The notes under the pieces were generated by a model. It saw nothing but the letters and a program-made list of their open reading frames with translations, ran no database searches and was not told the origin of the DNA. A DNA stretch of 64,000 bases from CAZBLK01 sp964492715 (GTDB lineage Bacteria > Bacillota > Clostridia > Lachnospirales > WRBF01). The stretch lies in contig CAZBLK010000012.1 in NCBI GenBank assembly GCA_964492715.1, positions 21,619-85,618 of the forward strand. The letters run 5' to 3'. A program made the translations under genes and the position numbers. Positions 53,122-60,287 of the stretch are shown piece by piece; within the stretch, counting starts at the first letter, position 1; each line of letters starts with the position of its first letter.

Positions 53122-53201
53122 ATATTTAACAATAATTTGTGCAAAGCATTTAATTTTGTGTAGCTTTATGAAAAGTTATATAAAAAGTTGTAACAAAAAA
53201 A

Positions 53202-53230
53202 TTGACGAATATTGTAAATTATGGTAATGT
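53202..53230 (+). promoter_or_regulatory. Sense promoter, unit 1
   Basis: TTGACG (53202-53207), 17-bp spacer, extended -10 TGGTAATGT. Transcription would begin near 53237. Confidence 0.8.
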
Positions 53231-53245
53231 TGTGAAGTAACAAAA

Positions 53246-53288
53246 GCATAGATTATGGGCGGTGTCTGGCTGAGTCTCCGAAAGGAGG
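53246..53288 (+). promoter_or_regulatory. 5' leader switch and sequestered Shine-Dalgarno, unit 1
   Basis: CTCC-GAAA-GGAG (53276-53287) folds the Shine-Dalgarno into a GNRA-capped hairpin. Upstream, GCATAGATT (53246-53254), GCGGTG (53259-53264) and GGCTGA (53268-53273) are complementary to AATCTATGC, CACCGC and TCAGCC at 53458-53479 near the 3' end. GGGCGG (53257-53262) can instead pair with CCGCCC right after the stop codon (53404-53409). The same elements recur in all units. Confidence 0.75.
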
Positions 53289-53297
53289 TGAAGCGAT

Positions 53298-53402
53298 ATG
53301 TCAATTGATTTGTTAGTTAACTTAGCTGTGTTTGTTGCTGCAATTGCATCAATAATAGCTAGTGGTCTACAGATTTATACATATTTTAAGACAAATAAAT
53401 AA
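53298..53402 (+). CDS. Putative type I toxin peptide, unit 1 (variant A)
   Basis: 34 residues: MSIDLLVN, a hydrophobic helix of about 20 residues rich in Ala/Ile/Val, and a polar tail YTYFKTNK. Size and layout fit Firmicutes membrane peptide toxins of the Fst/TxpA/BsrG and holin-like kinds; family membership by similarity is not established. GGAGG lies 9 bp before the ATG. Identical peptide in unit 4. Confidence 0.8.
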   Translation: MSIDLLVNLAVFVAAIASIIASGLQIYTYFKTNK

Positions 53403-53513
53403 GCCGCCCTCTTAACACAGGCAGCGGCTAACTTATTTTTAAATCACTATATAAAATTCAGCCGCACCGCAATCTATGCGACTAAGAGAGTGTTCCAGCA
53501 CTCTCTTTTTTAT
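53395..53513 (-). ncRNA. Predicted antisense RNA (antitoxin), unit 1
   Basis: Runs from the convergent promoter (53520-53548) through the toxin 3' region. It would be perfectly complementary to the 3' untranslated region, as RatA is to txpA and SR4 to bsrG. The end is placed at the AGCCGC/GCGGCT hairpin with TATTTATTTG after it; boundaries are estimates. Confidence 0.55.
53485..53512 (+). terminator. Sense terminator, unit 1
   Basis: AGAGAGTG-TTCCAG-CACTCTCT followed by a T run. Confidence 0.92.
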
Positions 53514-53519
53514 TTCTTT

Positions 53520-53548
53520 ATTATACCAAAACATAAGCAAAAAGTAAA
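53520..53548 (-). promoter_or_regulatory. Antisense promoter, unit 1
   Basis: Minus strand TTTACT, 17-bp spacer, extended -10 TGGTATAAT, ending just beyond the sense terminator. Confidence 0.7.
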
Positions 53549-53557
53549 GCAAAAAAA

Positions 53558-53586
53558 TTGACGAGAATTGTAAAATATGGTAAAGT
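53558..53586 (+). promoter_or_regulatory. Sense promoter, unit 2
   Basis: TTGACG, 17-bp spacer, extended -10 TGGTAAAGT. Confidence 0.75.
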
Positions 53587-53645
53587 AAAAAAAGCATAGA
53601 TTATGGGCGGTGTCTGGCTGAATCTCCGAAAGGAGGTGAAGCGAT

Positions 53646-53750
53646 ATGTCAATTGATTTGTTAGTTAACGTTACAACAATTGTTGCTGCTATAGTTACAA
53701 TTATAGCAGGCGGTCTACAAATTTATACATATTTCAAGACAAATAAATAA
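53646..53750 (+). CDS. Putative type I toxin peptide, unit 2 (variant B)
   Basis: 34 residues. Identical to unit 1 at the N-terminal MSIDLLVN and at LQIYTYFKTNK, but the helix core reads VTTIVAAIVTIIAGG, with Thr and Val in place of Ala and Phe. Same sequestered GGAGG; leader has TGAATCTCC instead of TGAGTCTCC. Unit 3 is identical. Confidence 0.8.
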   Translation: MSIDLLVNVTTIVAAIVTIIAGGLQIYTYFKTNK

Positions 53751-53855
53751 GCCGCCCTCTTAGCAAAGTCTGCGGCTTTTTATGCAACAAACAGTAAATT
53801 CAGCCGCACCGCAATCTATGCGACTAAGAGAGTGTTCCAGCACTCTCTTTTTTAT
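53743..53855 (-). ncRNA. Predicted antisense RNA, unit 2
   Basis: From the convergent promoter at 53862-53890 across the toxin 3' region; boundaries estimated as for unit 1. Confidence 0.55.
53827..53854 (+). terminator. Sense terminator, unit 2
   Basis: AGAGAGTG-TTCCAG-CACTCTCT plus T run. An upstream AGCCGC...GCGGCTTTTTAT hairpin (from 53750) may act as an earlier terminator that would remove the 3' pairing element. Confidence 0.9.
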
Positions 53856-53861
53856 TTCTTT

Positions 53862-53890
53862 ATTATACCAAAACATAAGCAAAAAGTAAA
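53862..53890 (-). promoter_or_regulatory. Antisense promoter, unit 2
   Basis: TTTACT, 17-bp spacer, TGGTATAAT on the minus strand. Confidence 0.7.
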
Positions 53891-53899
53891 GCAAAAAAA

Positions 53900-53928
53900 T
53901 TGACGAGAATTGTAAAATATGGTAAAGT
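53900..53928 (+). promoter_or_regulatory. Sense promoter, unit 3
   Basis: TTGACG, 17-bp spacer, TGGTAAAGT. Confidence 0.75.
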
Positions 53929-53987
53929 AAAAAAAGCATAGATTATGGGCGGTGTCTGGCTGAATCTCCGAAAGGAGGTGAAGCGAT

Positions 53988-54092
53988 ATGTCAATTGATT
54001 TGTTAGTTAACGTTACAACAATTGTTGCTGCTATAGTTACAATTATAGCAGGCGGTCTACAAATTTATACATATTTCAAGACAAATAAATAA
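53988..54092 (+). CDS. Putative type I toxin peptide, unit 3 (variant B)
   Basis: 34 residues, identical to unit 2 in peptide and, by eye, in the whole 342-bp unit, so the duplication is very recent or kept uniform by gene conversion. Confidence 0.8.
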   Translation: MSIDLLVNVTTIVAAIVTIIAGGLQIYTYFKTNK

Positions 54093-54197
54093 GCCGCCCT
54101 CTTAGCAAAGTCTGCGGCTTTTTATGCAACAAACAGTAAATTCAGCCGCACCGCAATCTATGCGACTAAGAGAGTGTTCCAGCACTCTCTTTTTTAT
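54085..54197 (-). ncRNA. Predicted antisense RNA, unit 3
   Basis: From the promoter at 54204-54232; same layout as unit 2. Confidence 0.55.
54169..54196 (+). terminator. Sense terminator, unit 3
   Basis: AGAGAGTG-TTCCAG-CACTCTCT plus T run. Confidence 0.9.
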
Positions 54198-54203
54198 TTC
54201 TTT

Positions 54204-54232
54204 ATTATACCAAAACATAAGCAAAAAGTAAA
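54204..54232 (-). promoter_or_regulatory. Antisense promoter, unit 3
   Basis: TTTACT, 17-bp spacer, TGGTATAAT on the minus strand. Confidence 0.7.
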
Positions 54233-54241
54233 GCAAAAAAA

Positions 54242-54270
54242 TTGACGAGAATTGTAAAATATGGTAAAGT
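54242..54270 (+). promoter_or_regulatory. Sense promoter, unit 4
   Basis: TTGACG, 17-bp spacer, TGGTAAAGT. Confidence 0.75.
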
Positions 54271-54329
54271 AAAAAAAGCATAGATTATGGGCGGTGTCTG
54301 GCTGAGTCTCCGAAAGGAGGTGAAGCGAT

Positions 54330-54434
54330 ATGTCAATTGATTTGTTAGTTAACTTAGCTGTGTTTGTTGCTGCAATTGCATCAATAATAGCTAGTGGTCT
54401 ACAGATTTATACATATTTTAAGACAAATAAATAA
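54330..54434 (+). CDS. Putative type I toxin peptide, unit 4 (variant A)
   Basis: 34 residues, identical to unit 1. Its 3' element differs at one paired base (CACCGCTATC), and its terminator loop is TTACCG, so this outer unit has drifted away from the inner ones. Confidence 0.8.
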   Translation: MSIDLLVNLAVFVAAIASIIASGLQIYTYFKTNK

Positions 54435-54539
54435 GCCGCCCTCTTAGCAAAGTATGCGGCTTTTTATATAACAATTAACAAATTCAGCCGCACCGCTATC
54501 TATGCGACTAAGAGAGTGTTACCGCACTCTCTTTTTTAT
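54427..54539 (-). ncRNA. Predicted antisense RNA, unit 4
   Basis: From the promoter at 54546-54574; boundaries estimated. Confidence 0.55.
54511..54538 (+). terminator. Sense terminator, unit 4
   Basis: AGAGAGTG-TTACCG-CACTCTCT plus T run: stem kept, loop changed. Confidence 0.9.
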
Positions 54540-54545
54540 GTCTTT

Positions 54546-54574
54546 AGTATACCAAAAAAAACATAAAATGTAAA
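54546..54574 (-). promoter_or_regulatory. Antisense promoter, unit 4
   Basis: TTTACA, 17-bp spacer, extended -10 TGGTATACT on the minus strand. Spacer sequence differs from the other units yet length and both boxes are kept, which argues that the promoter is functional. Confidence 0.72.
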
Positions 54575-54660
54575 GCTAAAATAATTAACCAAACGCCTTG
54601 AAAAAAAATAAAAATATGTTATTATTGTAAGGATTACTTACAATATTTTAGGTGAACAGA

Positions 54661-55317
54661 ATGGATTTATTTGCAAAACGGCTAGTTAGGCTAGTTTTAG
54701 GGCTTTTAATATGTGGTTTTGGCGTTTTTGTTACGCTTAAAGCTAACGTTGGCTTTGCTCCTGCCGAAGTTTTCAGCTCGGGGCTTTCACATACTCTTGG
54801 GCTTCCGATAGGCTTTATAACCGTTGTTTTTTCAACAATCGTTGTTACTGTCGACGTTTTGCTTGGCGAAAAAATTGGAATTGGAACAATTATTGACATG
54901 CTGCTTGTTGGAACTTTTATTGACGTACTTTTAAATTTTGTAAAAATTCCGCCTTGCGAAAGTTTAGCTTTAGGAATTTTGCTTTTAATTGCTGGCATGT
55001 TTATAATTTCTACAGGTGTTTACTTATACATGAGTGCAGGCTTTGGTGCAGGCCCTTTGGACAGTTTAATGGTTGTGTTTAAAAGGAGAGTGCCTTTTTC
55101 CGTTGGTGTTTGCCGTGGTATAATAGAGCTTTCGCTTTTGGCGTTTGGCTATTTTTTGGGCGGAGGGCTTGGCATTGGAACAGTTATTTTTGTTTTCGGC
55201 TTCGGCTTTTGCCTTCAAATTGTTTTTTACATAGTTAGGTATGACCCAGCTAAAGTTAAAAATGAAACGCTTAATGAAACTTATGTCTTTCTTAAAACAA
55301 GGCTAAAAAAAGGTTAG
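54661..55317 (+). CDS. YczE/YitT-like membrane protein, copy 1
   Basis: 218 residues with about five to six helices. VRLVLGLLICGFGVFVTLKANVGFAPAEVFSSGLSHT at the start and AGFGAGPLDSLMVVFKRR in the middle are typical of the YczE/DUF6198 group of integral membrane proteins, whose role is unclear (BSU YczE affects surfactin production). ATG 54661 has AGGTGA 5 bp upstream. The next gene, 8 bp on, is a paralogue. Confidence 0.82.
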   Translation: MDLFAKRLVRLVLGLLICGFGVFVTLKANVGFAPAEVFSSGLSHTLGLPIGFITVVFSTIVVTVDVLLGEKIGIGTIIDMLLVGTFIDVLLNFVKIPPCESLALGILLLIAGMFIISTGVYLYMSAGFGAGPLDSLMVVFKRRVPFSVGVCRGIIELSLLAFGYFLGGGLGIGTVIFVFGFGFCLQIVFYIVRYDPAKVKNETLNETYVFLKTRLKKG

Positions 55318-55325
55318 GTGGTTTT

Positions 55326-56030
55326 TTGTCTGGATATTTAAAGCGGATTGTTCGGCTTGTTGTCGGGCTTTTCATTTGTTCAACAGGCATTGTTCTTACA
55401 CTAAAGGCAAACGTAGGCTATGCCCCTTGGGAAGTTTTACATTCTGGCATTTCTCAGGTTTTCAACATACCTATAGGCGTAGTTACTATAATTACAAGTG
55501 CGATAATCGTACTTACAGCGGTTTTATTGGGCGAAAAAATTGGGCTTGGCACTCTTTTCAACCTTGTTTTAATTGGCGTTTTCATTGACTTGCTTCTTCT
55601 TTTGCCAATTCCGCCTTTAAACAACCTTTTCTTGGGCATTTTAGTTTTAGTTATCGGCATGTTCACTTTTTCCTTTGGAATATATTTTTACATAAGCTCA
55701 GGCTTTAGTGCTGGCCCAAGAGACAGCCTAATGATTGCCTTAAAACGTAAAACACCTTTTCCTGTAAGCGTTTGCCGAAGCTTAGTTGAGCTTTTAGCGC
55801 TTTTAATGGGGTGGTGGCTTGGCGGCAAAATTGGTGTCGGCACTTTAATTTATGTCACGTGCATGGGCTTTAGTATACAACTAGTTTTTCAAATTGCAAA
55901 CTTCAAGCCAACCGAGGTTGCCCACGAAACTTTGGGCGATACGTACAAAAAAGCAAAGCGCTTTTTGGTAAGGCTTTACGAAAATAAAAAGGAGCAAGAA
56001 ACAAATGAGCAGAATGGACAAAATCCGTAA
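55326..56030 (+). CDS. YczE/YitT-like membrane protein, copy 2
   Basis: 234 residues, clearly paralogous to copy 1 along its full length (LKANVGYAPWEVLHSGIS, GFSAGPRDSLMIALKRKTPFPVSVCR). TTG start has TTAGGTGG upstream. A polar Lys/Glu/Gln-rich tail overlaps the lepA start by 26 bp. The tandem pair may work as a heterodimer (inference). Confidence 0.82.
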   Translation: MSGYLKRIVRLVVGLFICSTGIVLTLKANVGYAPWEVLHSGISQVFNIPIGVVTIITSAIIVLTAVLLGEKIGLGTLFNLVLIGVFIDLLLLLPIPPLNNLFLGILVLVIGMFTFSFGIYFYISSGFSAGPRDSLMIALKRKTPFPVSVCRSLVELLALLMGWWLGGKIGVGTLIYVTCMGFSIQLVFQIANFKPTEVAHETLGDTYKKAKRFLVRLYENKKEQETNEQNGQNP

Positions 56031-57813
56031 TTTTTGCATAATCGCACACATAGACCATGGAAAGTCAACGCTTGCCGACAGGCTAATTGAGCGTTCGGGG
56101 CTTCTTACTGAGCGTGAAATGCAAAACCAAGTGCTTGACAACATGGACATTGAACGTGAGCGTGGAATTACAATTAAGGCGCAAGCTGTGCGGCTAATTT
56201 ATAAATCAAACTCTGGCGAGGAATACATTTTAAACCTAATTGACACACCAGGGCATGTTGACTTTAACTACGAGGTTTCACGGAGCCTTGCTGCGTGCGA
56301 AGGTGCAGTTTTAGTTGTTGACGCCGCACAAGGTGTTGAAGCGCAAACACTTGCAAACGTTTACCTTGCAATTGACAACAACCTTGAAGTTGTGCCTGTT
56401 ATAAACAAAATTGACTTACCAAGCGCAAACCCGCAAAATGCTATTAAAGAAATTGAAGACATTATCGGTATTCCAGCCGAGGACGCACCGCAAATTTCTG
56501 CAAAAGCAGGGCTAAACATTGAAAGCGTGTTTGAACGTGTAATAACTGACATTTCAGCTCCAAAAGGTGACGAAAACGCACCTCTTAAAGCATTAATTTT
56601 TGACTCGTTTTATGATGCTTACAAAGGTGTAGTCGTTTTTATTAGGCTTGTGGACGGCAGCATAAAAAAGGGTGACGAAGTTTACTTTATGGCAAGCGGA
56701 AAAACGTTTACAGTAGTTGACGTAGGCGTGTTTGGCCCTGGGCGTTTTATTTCAAGCGACGTGCTTATGGCTGGCGACGTTGGCTACATGACGGCAAGCA
56801 TTAAAAACGTGCAGGACACAAACATAGGCGACACAATAACTTCGGCGCAAAACAAATGTGTCGAACCGCTTCCAGGCTACAAAAAAGCAAACCCTATGGT
56901 ATATTGCGGCGTGTTCCCAGCAGACGGCGCAAAATACGGCGACTTACGTGATGCGCTTGACAAATTAAAGCTTAACGACGGCTCTTTACACTTCGAGCCT
57001 GAAACATCGGTTGCGCTTGGGTTTGGCTTCCGCTGTGGCTTCCTTGGGCTTTTGCACCTTGAAATTATTCAAGAGCGTTTAGAGCGTGAATATAACCTTG
57101 ACTTGGTAACAACTGCGCCTAGCGTAATTTACAAGGTTTATATGACAGACGGTACGGTTATTGACTTGTCAAACCCTAGCGACATGCCAGACCCGTCTAA
57201 AATTTCTAAAATGGAAGAACCTTTTGTACGTGCGGAAGTTATTCTTCCAACTGACTACATTGGCGCAATTATGGAGCTGTGCAACGAACGCCGTGGCATG
57301 TACATTGCGCTTGATTATTTGGAGGAAACAAGAGCAAGGCTAACTTACGAAATTCCGCTAAACGAAATTATATATGACTTTTTTGACGTATTAAAGTCAA
57401 GAAGCCGTGGCTATGCTTCGTTTGACTATGAACTTATAGACTACAGAGAGTCAAAGCTTGTTAAGCTTGACATTTTAGTAAACCACGAGGTTGTAGACGC
57501 CTTGTCGTTTGTTGTTCACGCGTCAACGGCGCAAGAACGTGGCAGGAAGATGGCCGAAAAGCTTAAAAAAGAAATTCCAAGGCATCAGTTTGAAATTCCA
57601 ATTCAGGCGTGTATCGGAAGCAAAATTATTGCTCGTGAAACAATTAGTGCAATGCGCAAAGACGTTTTGGCAAAGTGTTACGGCGGTGACATTACGAGAA
57701 AGAAAAAGCTTTTGGAGAAACAAAAAGAGGGCAAAAAGCGTATGCGCCAAATTGGCAGTGTAGAGCTACCGCAGGCGGCATTTATGAGCGTGCTGAAGCT
57801 TGATGAGGAATGA
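56005..57813 (+). CDS. lepA: Elongation factor 4 (LepA)
   Basis: 602 residues. A ribosomal GTPase that back-translocates or assists ribosome assembly. G motifs: AHIDHGKST (G1), DTPGHVD (G3), NKIDLP (G4); the C-terminal domain ends GKKRMRQIGSVELPQAAFMSVL, as in LepA and not EF-G. AAAAAGGAG precedes the ATG. lepA followed by hemW is the common Firmicutes order. Confidence 0.97.
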   Translation: MSRMDKIRNFCIIAHIDHGKSTLADRLIERSGLLTEREMQNQVLDNMDIERERGITIKAQAVRLIYKSNSGEEYILNLIDTPGHVDFNYEVSRSLAACEGAVLVVDAAQGVEAQTLANVYLAIDNNLEVVPVINKIDLPSANPQNAIKEIEDIIGIPAEDAPQISAKAGLNIESVFERVITDISAPKGDENAPLKALIFDSFYDAYKGVVVFIRLVDGSIKKGDEVYFMASGKTFTVVDVGVFGPGRFISSDVLMAGDVGYMTASIKNVQDTNIGDTITSAQNKCVEPLPGYKKANPMVYCGVFPADGAKYGDLRDALDKLKLNDGSLHFEPETSVALGFGFRCGFLGLLHLEIIQERLEREYNLDLVTTAPSVIYKVYMTDGTVIDLSNPSDMPDPSKISKMEEPFVRAEVILPTDYIGAIMELCNERRGMYIALDYLEETRARLTYEIPLNEIIYDFFDVLKSRSRGYASFDYELIDYRESKLVKLDILVNHEVVDALSFVVHASTAQERGRKMAEKLKKEIPRHQFEIPIQACIGSKIIARETISAMRKDVLAKCYGGDITRKKKLLEKQKEGKKRMRQIGSVELPQAAFMSVLKLDEE

Positions 57814-57830
57814 TTTGTAAAGCAAGGGGA

Positions 57831-57886
57831 GACCTTGGGGGAGAGAACCTTTTTTCAAACGGCGAAAAAAGGTTCCCTCCCCCAAC
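57831..57886. repeat. Family C hairpin after lepA
   Basis: TTGGGGGAGAGAACCTTTTTTC (57835-57856) pairs with 57864-57885 with one mismatch, loop AAACGGC. It begins GACCTTGGGGG, linking family C to the family A/B end sequence. Confidence 0.85.
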
Positions 57887-57966
57887 CCCCCTCCCTCCAA
57901 AAAAGCCGAACCTGTGTCGGGGATTTTGTTTGATGTAAGCAGTAAAGTGTTCCTTACATAAAAAAC

Positions 57967-58020
57967 GGGTCAAGGGGCAAGCCCCTTGCGGGGGTTTGGG
58001 GGCAGAGCCCCCAAGGTCTT
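57967..58020. repeat. Intergenic repeat family A between lepA and hemW
   Basis: GGGTCAAGGGGCAAGCCCC... double hairpin ending CCAAGGTCTT; near-perfect copy. Confidence 0.9.
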
Positions 58021-58041
58021 AATCTCTAAAAAGGTGATGTT

Positions 58042-59175
58042 ATGAACAACCCAATAGCCGTCTACGTCCACATTCCGTTTTGCAAAAGCAAGTGCAGCTA
58101 CTGCGACTTTGTTTCTTTTCCAAACGCATGGTACGACCACGAACGCTATAAAAATATATTAATAAGTGAAATTAAAAACTGTTCGGAATTAAAAAGCAGC
58201 AGTATAACATCAATCTTCATTGGGGGAGGAACACCGACAGTCCTCCCCCCTTCTTTTTTATGCGAAATTTTGAGCGAGTTGTTTAAGTATAATGTCAGTA
58301 ACGATGCCGAAATAACCGTTGAAGCAAACCCCGAAAGCTTAACTGCGGAAATGGCGGCTTCGCTTAAAAAAGCTGGCATAAACCGTTTAAGCTTTGGCTT
58401 GCAGGCTTGGCAGGACACACACTTAAAACAGCTTGGGCGTGTGCATGATGCCAAAACTTTTTTACATGCGTACAACACAGCTTTACAATGCGGCTTTTCA
58501 AACATTAACGTTGATTTAATGTTTTCGCTTCCAAACCAAACAGTTGCTGAATGGCGTGAAACGCTTGAAAACATAATTGCACTTGAACCGACACATGTTT
58601 CCACCTACAGCTTAATACTGGAAGAAGGAACTCCACTTTTTGAACACCATAAAAGTGGGAAACTTGCCTTGCCAACAGACGAAGCCGACAGAGAAATGTA
58701 TTACTTGGCTAATGATTTACTTTCTGCCTCTGGCTATAGCCGATACGAAATTTCAAACTTTGCTAAAAATGGGCTTGTTTGCAAGCATAACGAAGTTTAT
58801 TGGCGGCGTGGAAATTATTTGGGGCTTGGGTTAAATTCCCATTCCTTGGTTGATGGTGTAAGGTTTAACAACTGCTGCGAAATGGAAAAGTATTTATTAA
58901 GCAACGGCGACACTCGGTTAATTAGAGAAGGTTTTATTGAACTTTCGGAAGCAGACTGTATATCAGAATTTATGTTTTTGGGTTTGCGAATGACTGACGG
59001 AGTAAGCATGAGTGAGTTTGAAAGGTTTTTCGGCAAGCCGCTTGAAGTTGTTTTTTCAAAGCAAGTGCATAGTCTTTTGGAAGGTGGGCTAATTGAAATG
59101 TGCTACGGAAATTTACGCCTGACGGAAAAAGGTGCTGACTTGGCTAACGTTGTTATGGCGGAGTTTTTGTTGTAA
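58042..59175 (+). CDS. hemW: Heme chaperone HemW (radical SAM, coproporphyrinogen III oxidase-like)
   Basis: 377 residues. Cys14-x3-Cys18-x2-Cys21 (CKSKCSYC) binds the radical SAM 4Fe-4S cluster; FIGGGTPT and TVEANPESLT, then INRLSFGLQAWQDTHLKQLGR follow, with a C-terminal HemN domain. HemW inserts heme into respiratory proteins; the extra Cys (…CDF only, no further CxxC) separates it from true HemN. AAAGGTG precedes the ATG. Confidence 0.95.
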   Translation: MNNPIAVYVHIPFCKSKCSYCDFVSFPNAWYDHERYKNILISEIKNCSELKSSSITSIFIGGGTPTVLPPSFLCEILSELFKYNVSNDAEITVEANPESLTAEMAASLKKAGINRLSFGLQAWQDTHLKQLGRVHDAKTFLHAYNTALQCGFSNINVDLMFSLPNQTVAEWRETLENIIALEPTHVSTYSLILEEGTPLFEHHKSGKLALPTDEADREMYYLANDLLSASGYSRYEISNFAKNGLVCKHNEVYWRRGNYLGLGLNSHSLVDGVRFNNCCEMEKYLLSNGDTRLIREGFIELSEADCISEFMFLGLRMTDGVSMSEFERFFGKPLEVVFSKQVHSLLEGGLIEMCYGNLRLTEKGADLANVVMAEFLL

Positions 59176-59177
59176 AC

Positions 59178-59208
59178 ACTATAGCAATTCACTATAGCAA
59201 TTCATTAG
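59178..59208. repeat. Direct repeat ACTATAGCAATTCA
   Basis: Two adjacent copies of a 14-bp unit matching the end of the TATAGCAATT palindromes, just before the S66 peptidase gene. Probably remnants of element ends. Confidence 0.6.
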
Positions 59209-59222
59209 AAAGGGTTGATAGT

Positions 59223-60224
59223 TTGATTTTAGCAAGCAGGTTAAAAAAAGGGGACACAATTGCTTTTTTCTCACCATCATCGCCTGTAACCGTAGGTGCG
59301 CCAAAGCGTTTTGAAAGGGCAAAGCAATTTTTGAGCGACAAGGGTTTTAATTTGGTTGCAGGAAGCCTTACAGGCAAGAAAGATTTTTACCGTTCTGGAA
59401 CAATTATGGAAAGGGCTGGAGAACTTAACCACCTAATAAGAAACCCTGACGTAAAATGTATAATTTCCACAATCGGCGGAATGAATTCAAATTCATTGTT
59501 GCCTTACATAGACTATGAGCATTTAATTAAAACACCAAAAATTATTGTAGGATATTCTGATATGACTGCAATTTTGCTTGGAATATACGCAAAAACAGGG
59601 CTTGTTACATACTATGGCCCAGCTTTGGTGGCGACATTCGGCGAGCTTTCACCGTTTCAAGACATGGCGTTTGACTATTTCAGCGACATTTTAATTCGCC
59701 AAAACACACCAAAGTTTAAGCTGCAAACACCGCCGTTTTGGACAGATGAATTTATACCATGGGAAGAACAAGACAGGTCAAAAGTGCAAAACGAAAACAA
59801 GCTTATAACAGTGAGCTCTGGTGTTGCACGTGGGCGGCTTATCGGCGGAAACTTAAACACAATGGGCGGCTTTTGGGGAAGTGAGTACATGCCCGAGATA
59901 AAAAATGGTGACATTTTATTTATTGAAGATAGCTTAAAAGACATTAGCACAATCGAAAGAAGTTTTTCTATGCTAAAACTAAGCGGTGTGTTTGACAAGG
60001 TAGCTGGAATTATTCTTGGCAAACATGAATTGTTTGACGATTGCGAAACGGGTAGAAAACCGTATGAAGTTCTGCTTGAAGTAATTGGCAAGCCGAAGTT
60101 CCCTATACTTGCCGACTTTGACTGTTCTCATACCCAACCAATGCTTACGTTGCCAATTGGCTGTGAAGTTGAATTGGATACCAAACGTCAAACGGTAACG
60201 CTTGTTAGTGAGTGGATAAGTTAA
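59223..60224 (+). CDS. S66 family LD-carboxypeptidase (MccF-like)
   Basis: 333 residues. Serine peptidase: nucleophile Ser in VGYSDMTAI, FIEDSLKD with the catalytic Glu, and CSHTQPMLTLP with the His. Family members trim D-Ala from muropeptides in wall recycling or inactivate microcin C. KKGDTIAFFSPSSPV at the start is typical. TTG 59223 has AAAGGG upstream. Cytoplasmic; no signal peptide. Confidence 0.9.
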   Translation: MILASRLKKGDTIAFFSPSSPVTVGAPKRFERAKQFLSDKGFNLVAGSLTGKKDFYRSGTIMERAGELNHLIRNPDVKCIISTIGGMNSNSLLPYIDYEHLIKTPKIIVGYSDMTAILLGIYAKTGLVTYYGPALVATFGELSPFQDMAFDYFSDILIRQNTPKFKLQTPPFWTDEFIPWEEQDRSKVQNENKLITVSSGVARGRLIGGNLNTMGGFWGSEYMPEIKNGDILFIEDSLKDISTIERSFSMLKLSGVFDKVAGIILGKHELFDDCETGRKPYEVLLEVIGKPKFPILADFDCSHTQPMLTLPIGCEVELDTKRQTVTLVSEWIS

Positions 60225-60229
60225 AAAAG

Positions 60230-60266
60230 AGTACGATGTAAATGCTGTCTTAATTTACATCGTACT
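60230..60266 (-). terminator. Terminator of the hsp70-TPR-small membrane protein operon
   Basis: AGTACGATGTAAA pairs perfectly with TTTACATCGTACT; on the minus strand CTCTTTTTT follows. Convergent with the S66 gene. Confidence 0.88.
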
Positions 60267-60287
60267 GCAAATATATACGTCTTAAAA

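Larger units (their letters stand above)
53202..54574 (+). repeat. Four-copy tandem array of type I toxin-antitoxin-like units
   Basis: Direct repeat with periods of 348, 342 and 342 bp (start codon to start codon). Every unit holds a sense promoter, a leader, a 34-codon ORF, two 3' hairpins and a convergent antisense promoter. Units 2 and 3 appear identical; units 1 and 4 share a different peptide, giving an A-B-B-A order. Confidence 0.92.

Noticed and set aside
53202..54574. Could the tandem array be a CRISPR or a satellite repeat?
   Set aside because: Units are about 342 bp, contain promoters, ORFs and terminators, and lack short repeats separated by unique spacers.
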